The notes: generated by a model not told the origin, from the letters alone. 64,000 nucleotides of DNA from Acanthochlamys bracteata (GCA_019914995.1 CM034138.1:4774001-4838000); one strand, 5' to 3'; shown: positions 13,577-26,460, counted from the first letter of the stretch. Program-made: numbers and translations.

Positions 13577-13860
13577 ACACTTGGTCTTGCTTACAAGTAG
13601 TTAATTTCACTTTTGTAGATGGTATGGTCTTCACAAAAAAATTCTTTTTTCTTATCTGGTTTTATGAATATGGCATGACATGATTTTGGTAGGTGTTATT
13701 TATCTCCATGTAAAGTGTGGAACTTGGTCTTGCTTCGAAGTAGTTGATTCATTATTGTATTTGCTATCCGTCTTCACAATTTATTTATTTATTATATGGT
13801 TTTATGAATATGTCATGACACGACTTGAATAGGTGTAGTTATCTCCGTGTAAAAAATGCG
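13577..13860. repeat. Tandem duplication, period about 143 bp
   Basis: Two adjacent copies start with 'ACTTGGTCTTGCTT' at 13579 and at 13722. Both contain 'GTAGTT.ATT', 'GTCTTCACAA', 'GGTTTTATGAATATG.CATGACA' and end 'TATCTCC.TGTAAA'. They are clearly the same sequence duplicated head to tail, with moderate divergence. Confidence 0.75.
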
Positions 13861-13891
13861 GAAAAGATCTCCTCTACTTATGGATTTGTTA

Positions 13892-14212
13892 TCAGGGATC
13901 GATCACCTGCATTTTGGAAGCTGCTTGCTCTTCTAACCTGAAGCCTAACGTGTTGTTTTCTTGTCCATATGATAACATAACTAACACGACCTCTGTGGGT
14001 GCTTTCTTCAGATTGATATCTGCACAAAACTCTTTTTCTTTTGTTTGAATTTCTATCCTGACTTTCAGTGGTGCATGAAACTGTTGTATGCATCGGATTG
14101 TCCTGATGATGAACTTTGGTAAACCCAATTTCTCTCTTGCTGGAAAGGAATGTATGATCAGAAGATAAAATATCAACGTTGATATGATGGATCTATTGAA
14201 AGGTATGTCCAC
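13892..14212 (-). other. Unassigned open frame, possible gene fragment
   Basis: A 106-codon frame on the minus strand. Its second half (PLKVRIEIQTKEKEFCADIN ... VVLVMLSYGQENNTLGF) has amino-acid use more like a real protein than chance AT-rich translation. I do not recognise the family, see no exon partners, and no promoter. It could be a decayed exon or a chance frame. Confidence 0.22.
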
Positions 14213-16587
14213 ATACTGTTTTCTTATGACTGGGTTAGATTTACGTATGGGAAGTTAAATTGCTTTAGTTTAGCAATAGAATGCGTGCACATAGAACGTG
14301 AAGGTACTTTGATCACTCAATTCTTTTGTTATATTCTTCAAATAAGAACCATTTACAACCATTATAATAAATTTACTTGGTTTCTTATATAACTCACATA
14401 CTGGAAATTCATTTAAATAAATTTACAGCCATTATAATTAATTTACTTGAGCTTCATTTAAATCGGAAGCTGTAATGGTTTTTTTGTTATGTTTTGCATG
14501 CTTCAAGTATCTATATTATTTGTAATGGAATGCGGGATATCTACTGGTAGTAATTTTAGTTCCAGATTCCAGATGAGAACATATTAGGTATTAGTTAGCA
14601 GCAGTGGATTAGTTGAGTAGTGCATTATGTACACTAGTAAATTGTTGTGGGATGAGTATTATACAAAGACATGAGCCCTTGACTGTTGCCTCATAGTAGG
14701 TTGATGGGGATTTTGATTTACTATGCCTTTTCTAAATGGGAATTCTTTTTGAAGGATTAGTTGAAATTATTAGAGGGTTTCATTCTTTTGAAAGGCCATA
14801 GCATTTAGTTTGGGTGTTTATGTATACCGTTATGCATTGGCTACCTGTTCAACTCCACAACTTGTATATTTGATTAATCAGGTAAATAAAATCAATATTT
14901 CATATCTTATACATAATGGATTAGGCAGATGTAACTTATGCTCTTAATTTATCATTCAATATGTTGAAGGTCTGTAGACATACAGTTCACTATTATCCTG
15001 TTGATCTTCTACCCATTTCTACGATTTAAAAATGAATTTCAGTCAACTTTTTATAAGTCAAATTATGTTATCTCAAGCTAAATACCCTAATCTTCTCTTA
15101 TATTAGTCTTGAGCTACAGCACTAGTACGTTAAGAGTTCTACAGAGGGTACTGCACATGATACAAACTTAATGGAAGTTCTTTTTCTTTATCTTAACTAT
15201 TTATGTGTTGATCAGGTTACCCTTTCACAGGAGCAAGATGGGTTGGTAAGCAAGCTCATTGGAATTGGCGAGCTGCATTACTGCAACAGAACTTCTCACC
15301 AATTTCTTGAAAAACTATTCATCTTAGAATTCACGATCTTTGCTCTATGAGCTTGCTCTTTTTTGAAGCAAAATTTATTGGAAGCTTATAATTTATGGGA
15401 AAGCTCATTGTAGAGAAACAAGGCTGGATAACAGCAGTCCATTTAAGTTACTGCTTCGAGAAATGATTCTGATCTACTTGCTCACATGGTCAGTGCTGGT
15501 TGAAAGGAGGTAGAGTTCAAGCAACTTTAATAGTTGTTTCCGACCATGGCATTAAGTTGAAAGCAGCGCAAGAGCATGGCGCACAACATGAACAACAGGA
15601 ACAAGCTTACGGAATTAATAATTCGGGTTTTGTCGGTTAGTTTTGTACGCTACTCAACTATATTCGAAGCTGAAAGAGTCTGGTCTTGGTCCCGCCACTG
15701 CAGTACATAAAAGTTTATCTGGATTATGCTGCGATCACAGTACTGGGCACATACATACCTATGAGAAAATTTGATCCACAGACCTAATATTAAAATTGGT
15801 GAAAGCTGGTGGACCATTTTGGAACTCGGAAACAAGTCCTCGGTAGTCTACTATCTTTGCTTCTTCTAGAACTTTGGGGTCAATTAAAACTTCTTTACAC
15901 ATAGAAACCAGTCGAGGAACTGTTACATTTTGTATTCTTGTTCTTTAATACATCTTTAATGAATCACGTATTCCCAATTAGCCATCCGGAGTCAAAAAAG
16001 CGACCCTCTCCAAAATTTCCAGCGTCGTTTCTTGATGAGGTCCAAACATTGTCCTTATCGTAAAATTGAGATTTCTTCTTGAATATTTGTCACACATTTT
16101 CAGTCCTAAGTGCTCATTTGCATCATGTGAGATTCAAATCACTGTCCCCACTTGCAAAAAGTAACTATGGAGACAGCACTATATCTTGATCTCAAATAAA
16201 TTGAACATGTATTGTCCCCAAAACAAAGATATATAATCGAAAATTTTTCCACGAACTATGCGTGAATAAGTGATTCCGAATCTTAACCAAAACCTTTGAT
16301 TACAATAATAACAGCGTACATGTTCAAGTGCTTTTGCCTCTTTTAACAATTTCAAGCGGCAGCTGCAGCTGCAGAGGAAAAAGCTGAAAAACGGTGACAG
16401 GTCAACTAGCTCTTCGCTGTCCTTGGAACTTGCAAACATTTTTTTTCTTTTTATCTTCTCTCGTGTTCATGTAACGTAAATAACGCTTCTCTGTTTGTAT
16501 ATGTATATAACTTTAAATTGAACAGTTCATGACAACCATGGAATTGCAGCAGGCTAATGACTGTCCATTTTCACTCTCTAAACCAAA
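14213..16587. other. Non-coding stretch, no gene seen
   Basis: I find no recognisable domain, long open frame or clear repeat boundary. Short frames near 15570-15710 and 16180-16440 look like chance. A small direct repeat of the type 'ATAATAAATTTACTTG' / 'ATAATTAATTTACTTG' lies at about 14365-14450. Confidence 0.4.
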
Positions 16588-17080
16588 ATTATCAAAATCT
16601 CAATTTAAATTTAAAGTGTTACGATTTTACTTTATCTAAACGATCCTCATTTCAAATAAAAAATTTTTTGTGTAAAATTCTATATAGATCCTGATTTAAA
16701 TTTTAAAATCTATAAAATTTCGATCTTTTTACGATCTTATACGATTTTACTTTTGAATAAATTTTTTATAATTAACTATATTTGAAAGAGGTTTTTATAA
16801 AATTTTGAAGGTTTTTTAAAAAATTATAATCTTGAGAAATTTTCTATAAAATATAAAAAAACTTTTTTTTATAAAATTTGAAAGAATTTTAATTTTTTTA
16901 AATAGACTAAATTTTTTTATAAAAATATTAGAAAAATTTTTATAAAAAATTCTTAACGGTATTAGAAAATTTTTTTAAAAATTTATCGATATATAATATC
17001 TTACAATTTTATTTTAAGATTTCGATTTTACGATCATATTCAAACAAAACGATCCTAATTAAGATCTCGATTTTGACAAT
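16588..17080. mobile_element. MITE-like element with 24-bp inverted ends
   Basis: The left end ATTATCAAAATCTCAATTTA and the reverse complement of the right end, ATTGTCAAAATCGAGATCTT, form an imperfect terminal inverted repeat. Subterminal 'CGATTTTAC' and 'ACGATCCT' phrases occur on both sides in opposite orientation. The 490-bp interior is AT-rich and non-coding. No target duplication is evident. Confidence 0.5.
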
Positions 17081-17473
17081 GTTGCTCTTAACTTCTTTCC
17101 TTACATAATTTTATGCAGCTTGAGGTGGAGTTCTAAAAGAAGCAAAAGATTAACCACAATGCTTCTGCGTCATGATTCCGTTTAAAAAAAAGAAGCTCTG
17201 CTCGGTGAAGGTACTGTAGTATAAAGTGGTTTTTTCTTTTCTTCTCAGGTTGAAGTGCTAGCTGCTCTTCTTTTTAACAAGCTTGCTTTCTGTTTTCTTC
17301 TTTGCTTAGTCTCAATTTAGCTTGTCTGCATTGATAATTGACTGTAGTCAGGATAGATACCTAACCATCCAAACCTGTTCAAAGCGTTTCTAATTTAGTT
17401 TATTTAATGATGGTCATGTTAATTTAGCTAAAAAAATTACAGAAAGGAAAAACGATTAGTGACTACTGAATTA

Positions 17474-17721
17474 AAGAAGTGTTTGAGACTGCTATAGAAT
17501 AGATTTTTTTGAAATTAAAAAATATTATTGTTCTATTTTGATAAATTAATTTTATTATTTGATCTCAAAAATTATAAAAAAATAAATAATAAAAATTTTC
17601 TGTAGAATTTTTTTATACTTTAAAATTTTTAAAATAAATTTTATAAAATATTTAACAATTTTATTAAAAATATAAAATAAAAATTAATAAATTTTTTAGA
17701 TAAGCGTTAGCCAAATAGAAC
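17474..17721. mobile_element. Tourist-like MITE
   Basis: A 248-bp AT-rich block is flanked by TTA at 17471-17473 and TTA at 17722-17724. Left end AAGAAGTGTTTGAGACTG; reverse complement of right end GTTCTATTTGGCTAACG. The ends match poorly over the first bases, but the target duplication and the 'TTTG' terminus fit the other Tourist-like elements here. Confidence 0.5.
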
Positions 17722-17767
17722 TTAAATTAGTGACATGAATGAAATAAACTCTAGTTCTTATATTTTT

Positions 17768-18496
17768 GGTGCGTTTTTTTGACTTTAAAAATGAATTTTT
17801 AATTGAGTTGAGTTCTTATGTTCTTTTTATAATTAGAAATGAGTTAGAAATTTTTTTTGTGTTCTTTGTATTATTTTATATTTAAAAATGATAGGTTAAA
17901 AATAATATTAATTTAATTTTAAATTATTTTAATTTAGTAATAATTAATTATTAATATTAAAAAAATTTTTTTAACTATTTCACTACACAGTTATATTACA
18001 CAACAGCACATGTATTACAATTCTTATTACATAATATATAAATAATATATTTATTTTGCACAATTATAATATTATTTCATAATCTTGATTATATATACAC
18101 TTTTATTATACAATTATAATATTATAATATAATATTTAATACATAATATAAATACCTTATATTTATATTTATTTTAAAATTTGCTATTTTATAATTGCTT
18201 TTTTTTCTAAATAACTTTTTTCGTAAATAATAAATTTACGCTAAAACTAACTTTTTAAATTATTTTTTTGAAACAAAAATAAATTTAATTTTTAATTAAT
18301 TCAATTATCACTATCGATTTGACTTTTTTTTCTCATACTTTTTTTATCATTTAAAAAATACATTATATAAATACATATATTCTACATATTATTTGTAAAA
18401 TTATTTCACAACTATAATAATATAATTACAATCTTTATTACACAACACATAAACAACTATCATACATTACAACATCATAAATATTATATTAAATTA

Positions 18497-18540
<44 letters not shown>

Positions 18541-19445
18541 CATACATACATACATACATACATGACACAATCTTTTTACACAATATATATATTTCATTAT
18601 AATTCACACAAACGAATACTACAAAAAAATTGATGCTTCTGAAATCATGATACTACCTTCTTGAGATATAGCAATCTGATGCCTACTCCACAGCCATCCA
18701 AATCAATAAAGCTGATCTTCATCCGCAAGCCCATCCCAAATCAACAAAAAGCACTTAGCAAATACCTATTAATCGTCCCCGGCGACGGCGGTGGTGGCGG
18801 GAGTTTGTAGATCAGAGATCGTGCGGCAACAGCAGGTGTGACGGTGGAAGGTTTGAGATTGTGCGAGAAGAATCATTGGAGGAGTGAAGAACTAGTTCGT
18901 CTAGCTAAAATTTTCGCCGCTGACGACATCATCGGACTACTACCGTCTTTCTCCTATAAAAATTTCAACGAAAGTTAAAACTTTTCAGATCCGTTCACAA
19001 ACTTCGTGTTTCAACACAAATTCGTCAAGATCTAGAACGAAAATCAACAGAAATTTTTCGAGAAATCACATTTCTCAGATTTATATCTTTTGACATCAGA
19101 TTTTTATAGAAGAATGCATAGATTTTGACAGCAGAAAACGAGATGGATGTGCAATGTAAATAGAGTGTAAGGACATAGAAAAGGAGGAGATCGTGCGGCT
19201 GCGAGCAAGAAGAGAATATAGGAAGACAACTGGGAGAAGATCGGACCGGGGTGAGAGATCGCCATCTCGAAAAGATCAGAGATTAAAAAATGAAGAAAAT
19301 GAAGTCAGGGGAAGTGAAGTTGAAACTAATTAATTTATATCATATGAAGTGACTTATAAATTAGAAATGAGTTTTGAATTTAAAGGAACAGCAGAAGTTA
19401 CTTATTGGTCATGAGAAGTTATTTTCTGGAGCAAAAGCGCAGACC
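17768..19445. mobile_element. Non-autonomous DNA transposon, about 1.7 kb
   Basis: The left end GGTGCGTTTTTTTGACTTTA and the reverse complement of the right end, GGTCTGCGCTTTTGCTCCAG, resemble each other and are followed by similar A/T-rich text (AAAATGAATTTTTA versus AAAATAACTTCT). The left two-thirds is AT-rich; 18770-19300 is GC-richer and may be an exon-like segment near the right end. No protein similarity was recognised and the target duplication is unclear. Confidence 0.35.
18503..18563. repeat. Compound microsatellite (TA)n-(CATA)n
   Basis: About 17 TA units are followed directly by about seven CATA units. Such compound tracts usually arise by slippage and are likely to vary in length between individuals. 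Confidence 0.95.
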
Positions 19446-20704
19446 ATTTGGTTTTTCTTAACTTAGAATCTCCTTTTGAATAGTAAATGGGGAAAACTAC
19501 ATTATTATTCTTCTGTTAGTACTAGTTTCATATGTAGTGCTAGCATTTCTCTAGCTACGTGTAACAATACAACGATAATAGACATCGCTTGAAAATAGTT
19601 ATGACAGCTGGTAGCTAGAAAAAAAAACCCTTTATTATTCTTAGCTTTCTGTACATCCACCATGTTGTTCTTCTCTGTTGAAGCCAATGCCTGGAACGGT
19701 GTTTACTTCATATCTCTGACACTCGTAGCACATGCATGTCTTCACACTAATAGACAGCCTTTAAAACATCAAGTAAATTTCATTAATTTTTCAATGGTTG
19801 TTTTACTTGGATTCTAATCACACCAAACGCTCTAGATCTATTTGAACCTTGACTAATGATATAAAATTTGATATACTTTGCGGGTAGCGTAATTGTAACT
19901 TAAGCCACTGTTAATGTGTCAACTGGCATTAGATAGGAATTTTACTAAAAAAGTTAAGCTTGTTATTTTCAGATAATAATAGTTAAGAATAAAACTGTTT
20001 GACTATTTTTTTGACATATTTTTGTGTGAACTAGGATTTATTGTTTGATTATTAATTGTGTTGAAATATGTTTAATTATGATTTAATTATTAGATAGCAA
20101 TAGTGCTAGATATCCTAGAAGTAGATTCTAATAAGTATTTTAGGTGAACTAGTTGTTCATATACTTCCTCCTCTCAAACGAATATATATGTTCTTCCTAA
20201 AAAAGGACACTTAGCTAATACAAAATCATCTACTCTTCTAAATAAATGTATATCTCAATAAGCTTTTCCTATGTTTTTTCTCTCTCCCTCTCTCTACGTA
20301 TGAAAATTAATTCATATGGACATGACTAAGAAAACATTAAAATAATTGTAAAATAATTTTTTTAAAATAAAAATATTATAAAATATTTTATTATTTAAAA
20401 AATAATAATAAATAATATTTTTTGTATATCTTAAAATTTTAAAAAATATATATAAAATATTATAAAAAATATTGAAAAATATAAAATAAAAATTTAATAA
20501 AAATAATTAAATGCACTATCAAGCGGTGCTTAAAGACTTAGACGTACCGTCCGGTGCTAATAATATACGCTATACGACTTAGGTTAACTTAAAATTAAAT
20601 CAATCATAACATAAACAGATAATATAAGTTATCATTACATTAGCTGAAAAAATCAATGATAATGTAACTGAGAATTATAAAATAAGAAAACATAACAAAT
20701 GTAA
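19446..20704. other. Intergenic, no gene seen
   Basis: No coding similarity recognised. 20330-20515 is another A/T-rich palindromic block of the MITE type, without convincing ends. Confidence 0.35.
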
Positions 20705-22217
20705 AACTGCGACTATAATTGTCAGACTTGAACCGGACTATCCGAATCGATTAAAAAATTATCGACTACAACAGAAAGTCTGTCCGAATCTGCAAATAAA
20801 CTATCTGTACAATCGACCAGTTTCGATCCGCTTCAATTCTGTTGATCCGATCGTCTATACCAAATCAGGTTGAATGAATTAAAAAAAATAAATTGATGAT
20901 ATATTTGATGCAAAAATAATTATTAATAGCCAATATGTCGTTTAGATTTTTGTATTTGGATGTGATATGTAAATAAAAAATTTATTATATCTTATTTGTA
21001 AATATTAATTATTAGTAATTTTTAGTTTTTATATTGTAAAATACTTTGATCAGATACATACATATAAAAAAATTTATTATATCTTTTTTATAATTTAATT
21101 GTTTTATAACTTTATCTTTTTCAAATATCAAATTTATTTTTTTCATTATAATTTTTTATTCTTCTCCACCCTTACGGTGAAGACTAGACAAACATCACCT
21201 TATCTCCCCTTTCGATGACGAGCTATCCCAAGTAGTCCTTCATGGCTTGCGATCAATCTCCAGCGACAAACATCACCTTGCCTTTCGATTGCTAGTTCGT
21301 CACCGTTGTAACTACTTTCTCGTTCATCTCGACATCAACCTCCTTGTCGTCGCCCGCCACCGGTGATCACCACCAAATTCCTCAATCTGCTTTGAAATGT
21401 GTGAATGTTTTCCGCTGAATTCGCTACTGCGTATTGATTCCTAGGGAGACGAAGACGTTCTCCGCCTAGCTCGTCGCTGCGTACTGATTCCTCGAAGGGA
21501 GAAGAAGTTCTCCGCCGAGCTCGTCGCTATGCTCGTGTTATCCAATTTGTTCCTACCTGAAGAAATCGAAAGTGGAATTAGGGGGAGAAAGAGGAAAGCC
21601 GAAGGCGACGGGAAGCGGTGGAAACAGCGATAGCAGATTAGCGGCGAGCTGAGGTTTCGCTGACTTTGACGGCAGTATTCAAACAATTCTCTATGTTATT
21701 GTTGTTCTCGGTAGTGGTGATGCCATGTTGGTAATACTTCAATTTCTCGCTATGATTGTTGTCGCAGTTGTTATTGGTGATGATGCCATAGTGGCAATAT
21801 TTCAATTTCTCGCTGTGATTATTGTCGCAGTTGTTGTTGGTGATGATGCCATAGTGCCAATACTTCAATTTCTCGCTGTGATTATTGTTACGGTTTATTG
21901 TTGGTGGTGCTATAGTAGAAGCAGTAGATTTCTCAATGTGATTGTTGTTGCTTTTTATTATTGGTGGTGCCATGGTAACATTAGGCTTCTTGCTGTGATT
22001 GTTATAGTTGTTGGTAAAAAAATAATTAAGTTTTTTACTGTGATTAATATTGTTGTTGGTCGAAAAATAACGTCAATGATGCTGCCTTCTCATTACCGTC
22101 GACGCTTTAGTATTGTTGACCTGACAAATCGACCCGTTGATTAGCTGGGTCAATCCGAAAACCATCGATCCGGATAGCTTTTCGGGTCGATGTTCGATTC
22201 AGTCCTTATAACTATGG
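20705..22217. mobile_element. Possible DNA transposon with about 28-bp inverted ends
   Basis: The left edge ACTATAATTGTCAGACTTGA and the reverse complement of the right edge, CCATAGTTATAAGGACTGAA, are similar and are followed by 'CCGGAC' and 'TCGAAC'. Inside are GC-richer segments with local duplications (21414-21535, period about 51 bp) and a minisatellite. No transposase motif or target duplication was found, so its class is unknown. Confidence 0.35.
21719..22060. repeat. 63-bp minisatellite
   Basis: The phrase TTCAATTTCTCGCT recurs at 21738, 21801 and 21864, an exact 63-bp period. At least two or three more diverged units follow to about 22060. Because 63 is a multiple of three, both strands keep open frames through it (21-residue repeats), which explains long but probably meaningless open frames here. 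Confidence 0.88.
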
Positions 22218-23034
22218 CCGCAATCCTGCTTCTAGAGGGCATTTGCGTGAGAAGATGAGAAATGCTGAAATGCAGCAATCAGTTTACATACTTTAATACC
22301 TACCAGTATGTGCTTATAGATGGTAACCAATCCAAGAGAGCAAGATTAAACCAAAAGGGTTCTCTTTCAACCAAGTCATCATTAGCTCCAAAGGCATAAG
22401 TCTTGACTCAAGAGTCCAAGGCAACTGTCTACAGAAGCAGGTAGACGAGTGTGCGGTCGACATAGGTACTGTTGAATGTGATTACAATAAAAATTATTTT
22501 ATAAAAAATTTCATTAATAACATTTGGCGTGAGCTTTTTTTACTTTAAACAATAATACAATTTTGATGTAATAGTTTTATAATATATAATTTACTTATAT
22601 ATTCTAAATATTTAACTTTTTTGAAATATTATTAAATAATTATAAAAGTTGAAAAGTAGCTGAAATAAATTTTTATAAGTAATACCAAATAGTTCCAAAT
22701 TATATATAATGTATGACTAAATTTAGAAAACGCGTAGATCGGTTAATTTGCAATTGAAGAAATTAATGAGAACATTAAACATTTGACCACTTGTGACAAT
22801 TAATTAAGCGACCATTTAAACTTGATTAAATAGTATAATAGGACAAATTTAACTTTAGTATGCCCCAGCATGTGACTGTGTATGTTACTAACTGTATCAA
22901 ACTTGTGCCGTTTGCGACTTGAAAACACTCGTCACTCCACTTTCAAACAACACAACATCAGCCGCTGCTTACTACTCCATGAAACACTTCATCTCCTGCT
23001 CCTGATCATCATCAATCTTTGGTCACTTACAGGA
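22218..23034. other. Upstream region of the Cys-rich protein gene
   Basis: Contains an AT-rich block at 22480-22690 and no other gene. An in-frame ATG at 22882 would extend the next gene by 51 residues, including a leucine/isoleucine-rich stretch; see that entry. Confidence 0.35.
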
Positions 23035-23583
23035 ATGGCTTCTCCACCATCTTCTAAACAAGCTAGCAATCATAGAAGGTTTTCATCGACAACAGCAGCA
23101 GCAGCAGCAGTAGCAAAGGCGCCTGTCGGTGTTCTAGCAGAATGCTCAGGTGTGTCATGCAGGTCATACACTGCTGTAGTGCTCGCCGACTGTGTAGCGC
23201 TTTCTTGCTGCCCTTGTGCGTTAGTTAATCTCGTTGCCTTCGCTTTTCTTCGGGTGCCGTGGGCTCTCGGCCGGCGATGCCTTGTTCTTATTAAGAAGAA
23301 GAGATTTTCATGCAAGAAGAAGAATAATGCGAGACACATTCACAACAACACGATCAAAGAGGTCAGCAATGATGATTCGGTAATGCAGTTGAGATCACAC
23401 CACAGCAATTGCAAGAAGATTACAGAAGAAGAGGAAAGGGGCGTTATGGGGATTAATGATGATGGAGGGCAGTTTGGGAATGGTAATGCATTGGAAGCGG
23501 AGATGTGGTTGGATTGGTACCAAGTGGGTCATTGGGGTTTTGGTAGGGTTTCCTTCTCTGGTGTTCCATGGATGGATATGTAG
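23035..23583 (+). CDS. Small plant-specific Cys-rich protein, function unknown
   Basis: A 182-residue single-exon protein starts MASPPSSKQASNHRRFSS. After an alanine tract it has a conserved core, about residues 33-80: VLAECSGVSCRSYTAVVLAD, then CVALSCCPCALVNLVAFAFL, then RVPWALGRRCL, followed by a lysine-rich segment (IKKKRFSCKKKN). I recognise this layout (AEC, CR, DC, CCPC, then a hydrophobic run, then a basic stretch) from a family of uncharacterised land-plant proteins. The hydrophobic run could associate with a membrane. The C-terminus ends VSFSGVPWMDM. An in-frame ATG at 22882 would add 51 residues; I prefer 23035 because family members begin shortly before the Cys core and the extension looks like random AT-rich translation. 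The gene is intact. Confidence 0.72.
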   Translation: MASPPSSKQASNHRRFSSTTAAAAAVAKAPVGVLAECSGVSCRSYTAVVLADCVALSCCPCALVNLVAFAFLRVPWALGRRCLVLIKKKRFSCKKKNNARHIHNNTIKEVSNDDSVMQLRSHHSNCKKITEEEERGVMGINDDGGQFGNGNALEAEMWLDWYQVGHWGFGRVSFSGVPWMDM

Positions 23584-23847
23584 GGAATGAAATAATTGAT
23601 GATCATGGTTTCTGTTGCTGAAATATATGGTCAAGCATTCCGGGAATGCCCCTCTCTGTTCTTTCAAGGGCACGTGTTTGCCTTGAGTGCCCCTCATATG
23701 CTGCTAACTCAGAAAAAAAGATTGAAGTTTGGAGACGATGGAATTTACGTCATCCACGCGAGTACTAATTTATATATTATAAAAAAGAGTTAGCTGTCCT
23801 TTTTAAAATGAGAGTTTTGTTTTGTTTTTATCCTACATCTTACTATG

Positions 23848-24099
23848 AGCGTGTTTACATTGATGGAAAAGTGAGTAAAGTGAATTTTTTTTAAAACTCA
23901 TTTGAAAAAATTAAATTAAAAATTAAAAATATTTAATAAAAAATAAAATTATATTTTAATATAATATTTATAGTAAGTTTTAAAAATAAAATTTTAAAAA
24001 TAATTTTATTAATAAAAAAATTTTATTTTAATTTTTATATGTATGTGATATTGAAAATGAATTTAAAAAAAATAAATTTGGAGTGTTGGTAAACGCACC
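23848..24099. mobile_element. MITE with 11-bp inverted ends
   Basis: The left end AGCGTGTTTAC and the reverse complement of the right end, GGTGCGTTTAC, flank a 252-bp A/T-rich body. CTATG occurs directly outside both ends (23843-23847 and 24100-24104), a possible 5-bp target duplication. A 5-bp duplication does not fit Tourist, so the superfamily is uncertain. Confidence 0.45.
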
Positions 24100-24479
24100 C
24101 TATGTATAAACCATTAATGTAGTTAATCGATGAAGCGAAAGTGTTGAGATATATCTTCTGAATTCTTCTTTTCATTTTTGTTTGATATACTTGTATGTTT
24201 GTTTGCTGATTTCATGCTATACAATAATAGATGCTATATATCAAGGAGATAATCAAGCAGAAGCCTACGAGTTTACCAACTTATTCTTATGTTCTATACT
24301 GTTATTTTGTTATGAATATGAAATATTTCTTAATTTAGATATGTATTATTGATATTTGACACTAAGATGATTTTAAAAAAAAAATTGAACAATCAAAATC
24401 AGATATATAGACAGGAAGACAAAAAGAAAGAAAAAGAGTATTTTGAATAAACTAAGTTTCTTAAATTAAAAAAAGTTTT

Positions 24480-25230
24480 ATGTTGGGATCAGTTGTGTGG
24501 CTATAGTTGAGCCTTAAAACAACGAACATATTTAGACAAATTCTTTGTAGATAGACCGAGCTAAGTGTCGATAGTGAAACATATCAATAACTTTGGAAAC
24601 TTATGAAAGAGGGCAGTATATCAAAGTTAATCCTTGCTTCGCGCGTAAAATAATGTTGCTAATACCGGGTGTTTTGATAGACGGAAACTAAATACAAAAC
24701 ACAATAAAGAACATTGTCTAGATAATATAAGAATTGAGAAAAAACAAAGCAAACATATAATGTAAGAGTTTTACGTAAGAAAAAATAAGATAGATGAACT
24801 CTACTGGAATGCTCTCTTGTATCTCTCACACTTATATATTTGTTTGCTTGATGATGTTGTGATTATTGATGTGTTTAAGACAAACGATTCTCATTCATAT
24901 ATATAGAGTGCGCAAAATGACTCCTAAATTTCATAAATAGTTGGTCTTTCATCTTCAAGTAGTGGCAAGTTCCTTAATATTCAATCTTCCAATAAATGGT
25001 CCAATCTCTTGATCTTCCATCTTCTCCGGTGACGGTTTATTTTCTTTAACTATTGGCCTTCCATATTACAAATGACTACTACTAGTATTTCGCGAAGTTG
25101 CTTTATATATCTTACAAAAAGCTGACATATAAGTGTCAAAATTTGAAGATACTGAAAATATATAAGACTAAGAGATGCAGGGCTAGCATGCATGCAAGCT
25201 GGGTTTCTTTAACTTAAGCCGTTGTTATCT
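24480..25230 (-). mobile_element. Possible LTR and leader of copia remnant 2
   Basis: The stretch starts TGTTGGGATCAGTTG and lies just beyond the RNase H end of the minus-strand copia ruin. A pyrimidine tract CTTCCCCC at 25229-25236 reads on the minus strand as a purine-rich tract next to it, as expected for a polypurine tract at the 3' LTR boundary. The partner LTR was not found. Confidence 0.35.
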
Positions 25231-25339
25231 TCCCCCTATATATTGCTATTTTGAAGTGATTTTTTTTGGCTTTCTTATGACTATGGTCATTTTCAATGTT
25301 GTCCTTCATTTTGATTTAATATTAAGATCTACAAACAAA

Positions 25340-26260
25340 AACTAGTCAAGAGTTACGACTTTGTTAAGACATCCGGAAGGTTTTCTTTTGTAAAAATATT
25401 AAGCATATCAATACTCTCGCCTGAGACCACTTTCCATACAAAATGATACTAATCATCTGTGTGCTTTGTTTTGAAATATAAGATGAATGAACTTCAGCTG
25501 TCGCGAACTAGAAACAAAGTACCCTGTTCTTGCCAAAGTTCTATAGCAACCTCTTCAACCAAATGTTTTTCCTGAACGCATGTGTTGCTAGCATATACTC
25601 ATTTTCATTGTAGACAAAACTATCACGGACTATAACTTAGATCACCAACTGACAATATCACCTACAAGAAAACAAAATACACAAAGTAAATTTTCTCCTA
25701 CACAAATGATCAGCATAGTATGTATCACAAATTTTTTAACAACAAGATTAGATCCTCTTGATAACACAATATAGCATTCAAAATTTCTTTCACATAATGA
25801 TTTTTTTAACCACCTTCCAATATTCAATATCAGGACATATCATGAACCTACTTACGACTCCTAATATATGTGCAATGCCACACTGAGTGCAGATCATGAC
25901 ATAAATCAGGCTTCCCAACGGTGACGCATATAGTATTCAAAGCTTCCTACCTTCTCTTACACCTTATTAGATGATGATAAAGAGAAAAGTTTGAAACTAA
26001 TAAAGAATAAAGTAGATATCGACTTAGTACTATATATTTTGAAAATTTTAACACTTTTCTCAATAGCTCGTCTGAGATAGTCAAATCTCTTTCATTTATC
26101 TCACAATATCTACATTTTTGGAGTTTTGTTTGGCAGCCTCAAGTCTTATTATGGAATTCACTACCATTCAAGCATTCAATTTTTGGGTGCGCTCCATGCT
26201 TATAACTATCACGAGAATATAATCCACATATAACGAGCAAGATGATAAACTGATTACCCT
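25340..26260 (-). mobile_element. Ty1-copia retrotransposon ruin (minus strand)
   Basis: Reading the minus strand, reverse transcriptase text at about 26260-26000 gives SLYVDYILV (YVDD box altered), MERTQKLNA, RLEAAKQNSK and LSQTSY.EK. RNase H text at about 25640-25340 gives YMLATHA, a GTLFLV.D-like stretch, then YHFVWKVVSGESIDMLNIFT and KENLPDVLTKS. The section between the two parts is shortened. Multiple stops and frame changes show it is inactive. Confidence 0.72.
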
Positions 26261-26460
26261 CAATTCTCTTGAGGTACGAACATGAATTTGAGACAAGTTT
26301 GTTGTATCCAATGCTCCCGATACAAGAATCAAATTTTTTATATCACCACAAAAGTCTACAAGTCCACCCAATTTTGTTTGACTCTATGCTTTACTCGTTA
26401 CTTGCTCCAACAATAAACTTGCATGCATCAATAGAAAGAAGGTTCCAATAATTGGTTAGC

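Noticed and set aside
21638..22144. Open frames on both strands (111 and 139 codons)
   Set aside because: They arise from a 63-bp minisatellite whose period is a multiple of three; no family resemblance.
23070..23339. 89-codon minus-strand frame
   Set aside because: It is antisense to the conserved core of the Cys-rich protein gene and has no sense of its own.
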